Shown: one piece after another, positions 58,057-64,000 of the stretch
Layout of the letters: each line of letters opens with the position of its first letter
How positions within the stretch are numbered: the stretch's first letter is position 1
NCBI GenBank assembly: GCA_035048495.1
Contig: CM068547.1
Location: 4,739,700 to 4,803,699, forward strand
Direction: 5' to 3'
Length of the DNA stretch: 64,000 nucleotides
From: Euptelea pleiosperma
Lineage: Eukaryota > Streptophyta > Magnoliopsida > Ranunculales > Eupteleaceae
The notes under the pieces: model-generated
Databases searched by the model: none
Told to the model about the DNA's origin: nothing
What the model saw: the letters and a program-made list of their open reading frames with translations, nothing else
Program-made: the position numbers and the translations under genes

Positions 58057-58280
58057 TAAGGGCGTGTTTGATTGCATTTTCTCAGAAAAACATTATTTTC
58101 TCTTGTATGATTGCCATTTTTAAATTTGGAAAATATTCCTGAGAAAATGAGATTTTCTCATCCCGCCCCGGAATTCATTTCCGTCCCACATAGGTGAGTA
58201 TTCGTTTCAATGAAATTCCGCCCGTATTTTCTCACATGATTGAAAATTACATATTTTCTCCGGTGCAATCAAACGCCTTA
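58057..58280. mobile_element. 224-bp MITE with TAAGGGCGTGTTTGATTGC ends
   Basis: Right end complement TAAGGCGTTTGATTGCACCG. Interior repeats TTTTCTCAGAAAA and ATTTTCTCACATGATTG. TAA/TTA edges suggest PIF/Harbinger but are part of the inverted repeat. Confidence 0.65.
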
Positions 58281-58399
58281 CGAAGGTGAATTGATAATAA
58301 AAACTATTTAGACAAATTAAGAAAAATAGATAAAACCCCTTATAGGAAAAGCAATCTCTAGAGAGCTGTAGAGACTAGAGAGTACATGCCTCAAAACAA

Positions 58400-58500
58400 A
58401 AGCACATGGGTACGTTGCAAAAAGCACTTGGGTACTTGCCGAGAACTCATTGGCTTGTGATTGTGTGATTTGCAATCCGTTGTGACAGAAGTTTTACTCG
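58400..58500. mobile_element. Right half of the 170-bp foldback MITE
   Basis: GTACGTTGCAAAAAGCACTT, CGAGAACTCATTGGCTTGTG and a final GACAGAAGTTTTACTC. Matches the right half of 32828-32997. Confidence 0.8.
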
Positions 58501-58579
58501 TAACATTAGTGTAAGACATAAACTAATATACCAATAGCACCTGGGTTATAAGAGGCACATAAAACTTGGGTCCTAACCA

Positions 58580-58720
58580 AGGTTTTAAAGGGCTGTTATA
58601 ACGGTACATCATTCTGGGGGCGTTACCGTTTTCTTCTGTTATAACAAATTGTAACGCTCGGGTGAAAAAGGAAAATAATAAAAAAAAAGAAGGGAAAAAA
58701 TGGCACTGAATTTCACATTT
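58580..58720. mobile_element. TTATAACGG-family MITE, left part
   Basis: CAAGGTTTTAAAGGGCTGTT then ATAACGG, CTGGGGGCGTTACCG and AACGCTCGGGTGAAAAAGG. Confidence 0.6.
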
Positions 58721-59150
58721 GAATCACATTTTCAAAAAACAAAACATAAAAGGACTTTTTTCACAAAATTTCCCAGAAAATAACGATGGTTTTCTGTGGA
58801 GTTTTGTTTTCCATTCACTAATTCTCCAAAAATAGGAAAAGGTTTTCTAAAAAATAATATTTTCTCCGCACTTTCAAACTCTGAAAACGAGGTTGTTTCC
58901 ATACTTTTCCCCACATTTTCTTGTGAAACTAATAGAACCTATTAGGGGAATATCTGGTAACAAAGTTTACCTTACCCGTAGAATGGATATCCCACTATAC
59001 CACAAAAAACCTAATGTAAGATCTCAATTCGCCTCTATGAGAGGTGGACAAGAACTGTACATGTTCTTAATTTCCAGTCTTTGGCTAAATAATACCTAAA
59101 GTACCCTTACACAAACTGTACAGACAAAAATGTCAGTGGCTCTGTGGCTT

Positions 59151-59248
59151 GAGTAAAACTTCTGTCACAACAAATTGTAAATCACACAATCACAAGCCAA
59201 TGAGTTCTCGGCATGTACACAAGTGCTTTTGCAACGTACCCACATGGA
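59151..59248. mobile_element. Left half of the 170-bp foldback MITE
   Basis: GAGTAAAACTTCTGTCACAA, AAGCCAATGAGTTCTCGGCA and AAGTGCTTTTGCAACGTACC. It is the exact partner, in complement, of 58400-58500, about 650 bp away. Confidence 0.8.
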
Positions 59249-59249
59249 A

Positions 59250-59490
59250 GATGAATCAATAGCTGATTTTTGGTGAGGATGATCTCCTCATCATATAGAT
59301 CACCCCTACAAAAAATCATCACATTCTGAAATTTCTAACCCCGTCAAATGTGGTTTTCAAGTTAAGGATAAAAATAGACAGTCCATAATTCTTCAACTTG
59401 TAAACCAATCTACGAATATCGAATTGATTTGAATTTTTGTGAAGATGATCTCCTCACTATAGAGACCATCCTCGCCAAAAATCACCCCAC
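59250..59490. mobile_element. Family-2 MITE
   Basis: ATAGCTGATTTTTGGTGAGG, ATGATCTCCTCATCATATAG, then TGAAGATGATCTCCTCACTA and GAGACCATCCTCGCC. Confidence 0.65.
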
Positions 59491-59879
59491 TCCAAGACTT
59501 CTAATTTATACATTGGCCTGTGCCAATTTTTGTTGTCAAAAATGTTGTATGAAATTGTTGTCCCCTGATCCTGACCCTATATATATATATACACATAGTG
59601 CAACTCCGCTGCAACTAGGTCGTCACCCTATTATTTGCCATTAGTCCCACTCCAAGTAGTTGAGCTTTCATTACCAAGAGACATCTCTCAGGGATATCTT
59701 TTTTTCTTTTCTTACTGTCCCCCATGTCAACCAAATAATGAGAAAAAAAGGATTAATTCCAAGAAGTAGGTTTCTTCGAAGTGCCATTTTTGGGAAAGCC
59801 CACTTCTAGGGAAACCTACTTCTTGCGAACCAAAGAGTCTTTTAAGTCATTAAGGATGGTAAGATTGTGGAGTCTTGGT

Positions 59880-61300
59880 AAGTTTTTGTTGAACCTATCA
59901 TGATATTAGAAAATTTTAGCGTTGTCCTTAGGATGATATTGTGTTGCATCGTTGTCCGTGTGTACACATCATTGGATTTTTTGAAATTTATTTAGTGGTC
60001 TTTGATGAGCAATAAAATGGTTCCCACTCTACCATTCTTACTCTCTCGACATTTGTGTAGAAGTAGAAATTAATTACTGGCAAGAAAAAAGTGTCTTGAC
60101 GTTTCAACATGATAGAACTTTACTTATTTTTACGCTTGATGTTGCATTGGAATACAAAAAAGTATTTTTGTTTCGTACAACGTGAAATTGATTTCATGAC
60201 AATATTGTCTAGGGAGGAGTGGGAAAGGCGAACGTAATTTGTAACTGTTTGAAGATCTTTTATGATGCTACAAATTCTTTCTCATGTAATTTAAAATTTA
60301 CAAATATGTATTTTTAATTTTTTTATGTTTTGTATACTTTTTTATGTACTTAAGCATCCTTTTTAATGATATATGTTTCCAAATTTATTTTATTTTTTGA
60401 CTTAGCTATCAAGTATCCAACTACAAACATATATTTTTCTGGGTTATATAAAATTCATTTAAGCTTAATTGAATGGTGTCGAAATGATGACATATGTTAG
60501 GGCGATGGAAGAGAATATGATTCGAAAGTTTAGAAAGTATTGGAGTGTATGTAGTTTGGTTTCGGCAATGGCTGTTATCATTGATCTACAATTCAAGCTG
60601 AAGTTTGCAAAATGTTATTACAACCTCATATATGGTATTAATGATGCTGAGTTACAAAAAGGGATAGTTGATTTTTTTTTTTTTTTATTTTTAAATATGT
60701 AGCTCACTCAACATCGAATTTGGTTAGTAGCCAAACTTTAACTTTGATTGCAGACAGGACATGCAGTAATATTTCTTGTGAATCCATCAATTCTAATATT
60801 AACAAGTATAAAAGGTTTGAGAGGTGGGACCTTCATAAGGGTTATAGTAGCTTGATGTACAAATCATAACTAAACTATTATTTGGAAGAGCCCATATTTC
60901 ATAGTAACCACGAGTTCATGATATTAGATTGGTGAAAGATAAACAGTCTCAAGTATCCTATATTCTCAAGAATGAATCTTGATATTCTTACAATTCCAGT
61001 ATCAAAATCGACGTTTAACACTGGTGGTAGGGTTCTTGATCAGTATTGTATTTTCATGCTTGTTGATACTCTGGAGGCACTTGTATATTCTCACAGGATT
61101 GGCAACTACCTAGTTCACAAGGTAAATAAATTTTCACAAGTCGAGTTTTATTATTTTTCTTTATTTGTTTTTTTTTCCTTTTAATTATATTTTATAATTT
61201 AATTTGTTTATCAGCTGCACTAACCTCCACCTCTATTAATGGGCATGAGAACTCTGATATGGAAATGAATTCATAATTTTACCATGTTAGGTAAGAAAAA
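59880..61300 (+). pseudogene. SLEEPER-type hAT transposase relic
   Basis: Pieces in family order on the plus strand: a C-C-x-H-like segment near 59935 (ATGATATTGTGTTGCATCG region), NCLKIFYDATNSFS near 60247, MIRKFRKYWSVCSLVSAMAV then IDLQFKLKFAKCYYNLIYG (60505-60640), and the dimerisation motif DILTIPVSKSTFNTGGRVLD followed by TLEALVYSH (60981-61090). Stops and frameshifts separate the pieces. RICESLEEPER/DAYSLEEPER proteins have these same motifs, with SAFSTGGRVLD. Confidence 0.75.
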
Positions 61301-61769
61301 TATTGTTATTGTTGTTCTTAAACATAGATTCTTATTGATATTACTTTTTTTTGACATATGATGTTAATTATAATAGTACTTTTTTTTATCTTTTTGTAGG
61401 ATTGTAGGTTGTTAGATGGATACGGCGATTGTATGCTGACAACTATTCTTCTAAGATGATTTTGATGGTGGCGTGTTTAAGACTTATCTTTCCGTCGTTT
61501 GTTTTCTTTTGTTAGTGCGGTTGTTTTGTAATTTGGATTGAACGTGGTGGACTGATTATTAATCATATTTTATTAAACTTAAACTTATTGGATTGGTTGT
61601 TATGTCAAAAACCTTGATGTATTATTTGAAATTTATGGATTATAGAAAGTTATGGAATTTTACTATTTATTTTTAATAGGCCTTTCAATTTGTTCATGTT
61701 TTAATTATTTGTCATTTTATATTCGATTCAGACTGGTTGTTAATTATTTGTTATTTTTAATAGACATTA

Positions 61770-62060
61770 GAGACCATTGACTGTATGAATGTTGTGCCCA
61801 TCCCTAGGTGGACTTACATACCAAAATTCATCCTAATTAGTAATTTCTATCTATTGGATTAGAGTCTTTTTCATGGTTTATTTTTAACTGTGGATTTCGA
61901 GCATTATTTGGGGTATTCAAATCCAAAGATTTGAAATCACTAACCAGGCTGGTATTTGGTATGTAGATTCAACTAGGAATGGGCCAAACATCCATATGTT
62001 CAGTGGTCTCTAAGAGTGTGCCACGTGGCTCATAATGCTGTCCCTCATCAATGATGATGA
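61770..62060. mobile_element. Family-1 MITE
   Basis: GACCATTGACTGTATGAATG, CCTAATTAGTAATTTCTATC with mirror GAAATCACTAACCAGGCTGG, GTGCCACGTGGCTCATAATG. Confidence 0.7.
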
Positions 62061-62149
62061 GGGATGTCGGCATGCTGAAGAACCTGTGAAGGTGAAGGTC
62101 TTGTGAAGCCCGCTCGAGGGGGCATGCCCCAACCCCAATTTTGGCTTTA

Positions 62150-62515
62150 AAATAGTATGGATATAGGATCGGATCGGACTCGGAACCGATCCAATCATAT
62201 CGTATCGGTTCCTGATCTAAATTTGACAAACCCGGTCGGGTTTGGAATCTGGATTGATTAGATTTCTTATCAGATCAGTACCAATCTGACGTGAACCTGA
62301 TCCATTGACAGCCCTACTATCGATCTTCTAATAGCAATTGATATATTTGTAATTTCGGCATAGATTTGTAACAGAATCCTTGAATTACGCCATAAGTATT
62401 GATTCCGGAACTAAATTTGTCTAATCCGATCGGGTCTAAATCGATTAGATTTCTTATTGGATTGGTACCAAATCAGTACCAATCGGACTCAAACTTGATC
62501 CACAGCCCTACTCTC
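62150..62515. mobile_element. Duplicated hAT-type MITE ends
   Basis: Two related segments (to about 62318 and to about 62513) share GATTAGATTTCTTAT, CAGTACCAATC and a final CAGCCCTACT. The first has GGATCGGATCGGACTCGGAA. They pair in type with the end at 40780. Confidence 0.55.
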
Positions 62516-62960
62516 CATCTTCTAGTAGCAATGGATATATCTGTAATTTCGGCATACATTTGTAACAGAGTCTTTGACGTACGCCATAAATAGGGATGGT
62601 GGTCGTCGTGTAATGGTCATCGTTTCCGACATAGTCGCAGTTTTAGTCGCGTTGGCCAGCCAATAATAACAGACAACACTTATTTTCCATGCAATATTCC
62701 CACCAAAAAAGCTCCCAAAAAATCCAGAGGGCGGCAAGGAAACGCCTTTCGGACCCCTCTTTCGTCTCGTTTGTTTCACGCCGTCTCAACTCTGAATTTC
62801 ATTTCTTTCCTTTGCTTCTCTTTTCTATGTTTTTCTTTCAGGAAATCTGAATTTGGAAGTCCCATGGTTTCCTGTTAGAAGAATCTCCTTGAAAAAGAAG
62901 AAGAAGAAAATTTTTCTTTCTAAATTTTTTTTACAGGGATTCTTCTTGTTAGATTCTGTG

Positions 62961-64000
62961 ATGGAAGGATGGTCGCCTAAATCTGCTACAAATGCTTATC
63001 TTGATACCCTCAAGCTGGTAATCCTTCTTTGAAAAAAAATTGTGAATTTTTTTTTTTTTTTTGTGGAAAATGGATGACAGATTAATTAAAGGAAATCATT
63101 GTGAAGGTGTTTGGCTTCTATTTGAATTTCTCTTATATTTAGCTGGTTTGATTTTCTCTTTTAAGGCCATGCTTGATATCCTGTCTGTAGTTTGTTTGCA
63201 GGAAGATGTTTGTAGGCAAATATTTGATAATCAAATGTTTGTCCGTGCAAACATTTGTTGGGAAAAATATTCATATGGTTGGGGAGGGGAGAGCTGTTGG
63301 TGGAGACCAAGGTGATGAGAGATCTCATTTGCCTATTATTTGCTTGTTGGCTGCAAACATTAGATCACTTTTTGGTTTTCTGACCCCTTCTCGAGAGTCT
63401 GCCCAACTCCAAGAGGGGTCAGAAAAAAGAGCTCCTCGGAGCCTGTTAATGCAAATATTTGTTGGATGTTGCACCACCAAGCACATGCAAATGCTGCAAA
63501 TGTTTGTAGTGCTACCAAGCAAGGCATAAAAAGGACAAAAATTGTGAAATTGTTCATATTGTTTTCCTGGAAAATGTATGATTACTCGAATTTAAAAAAG
63601 GGAATCCATTTGAACGAGTTTGGCTTATATTTGAATTTCTGCTTGTTTGATTTTCACTTAAAAAGGACAAAAAAGAAGGGTTTTGTTTGGTTGATGTGAA
63701 CAATATGAGGAAAACACATTTACCTTCTTAATTTTGCTTATTTGCACGTCTTCTCGTCAAATCCAGATCCTAGAATTGTAGGGACAAGGTGATAACCCAA
63801 TCACGTACCATTGATCTGATGATTCTAGCATCTGATCATCAAGATAACTTCTCGTGGGTCTTTGCCAATTACTTTGTTTCCATAGGACATTACGCGACTG
63901 ATTTAGATTAAATGGTTTTGAAAATTTAATCAACATGTTTTCTGCTTATGGTCCATTGATTGGATGGTCTAGATTGAATTTTGTTCATCAACTTCTTGTG
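62961..64000 (+). CDS. Probable DUF1442 family protein, first exon only
   Basis: ATG at 62961; exon 1 (62961-63017) codes MEGWSPKSATNAYLDTLKL and ends at a GTAATC donor. Plant DUF1442 proteins (Rossmann-like, possibly SAM-dependent methyltransferases) start with the same WSxxxATKAYLxTLK pattern. The 5' leader (62780-62960) is rich in TTTCTTTC, as in many plant leaders. No second exon is recognisable up to 64000, so intron 1 exceeds 980 bp and the gene leaves the window. Nineteen residues is a short basis, so the family call is moderate. Confidence 0.55.
63160..63540. repeat. AAATGTTTGT-rich segment with a GACCCCTTCTCGAGAG foldback, in the DUF1442 intron
   Basis: AAATATTTG and AAATGTTTGT words recur. 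CTGACCCCTTCTCGAGAGTC faces its near-complement GAGGGGTCAG at 63412-63421. A similar GAGAGGGGTCAGAAAAAGGA segment lies at 22015-22035. Confidence 0.5.

Noticed and set aside
63061..63315. Second exon of the DUF1442 gene
   Set aside because: The open frame has no DUF1442 motifs and lies in a repeat-rich stretch of the intron.

Overview
This window is nuclear DNA from a flowering plant. The evidence is multi-exon genes with GT-AG introns, plant-type gene families (WSD1-like wax ester synthase/DGAT, a BOBBER/NudC-type protein, a DUF1442-like start), and plant hAT, Mutator-like (MULE), SINE and LTR elements. The species cannot be named from the sequence. Genes are sparse. Most of the sequence is transposon-derived, above all foldback MITEs (miniature inverted-repeat transposable elements).

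Layout. 1-6000: intergenic, with a strand-biased TTGAC array, part of a minus-strand LTR inserted into an RNase H (LINE-type) relic, and MITEs. 6131-15131: WSD-A, an intact seven-exon WSD1-like acyltransferase gene (505 aa by my splicing). 18071-25508: WSD-B, a close tandem copy with the same seven exons but frameshifts in exons 1 and 2. 26611-32403: a Mutator-like element with a dead transposase, a second minus-strand gene coding two GRF-type zinc fingers, and a 91-bp tandem array. 34586-40522: WSD-C, an older and clearly broken copy that lost its catalytic motif, with a 1010-bp solo LTR in exon 2. 42742-57668: a NudC/BOBBER-like gene whose 12.7-kb first intron holds a 6.66-kb hAT element (46796-53458) and an LTR copy. 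57700-62900: MITEs and a decayed SLEEPER-type hAT transposase. 62961-end: the first exon of a probable DUF1442 family gene that runs out of the window.

How it fits together. The three WSD copies are in direct orientation and share the core promoter and exon phases. WSD-A and WSD-B also share several MITE insertions in introns 6 and elsewhere, so that duplication is recent; WSD-C is older. WSD-A should be the only active enzyme, making wax esters or triacylglycerol at the ER. One MITE ends about 34 bp upstream of the WSD-A TATA box and brings a CACGTG G-box there. Several elements have clean target-site duplications (TSDs), so family, age order and nesting can be read directly.

I found no new multi-gene system that I can support. 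The most unusual things are the MULE with a double-GRF gene, a hAT transposase with a Tyr/Gln/Gly-rich repeated tail, and MITEs whose interiors are arrays of short palindromes or repeated motifs.
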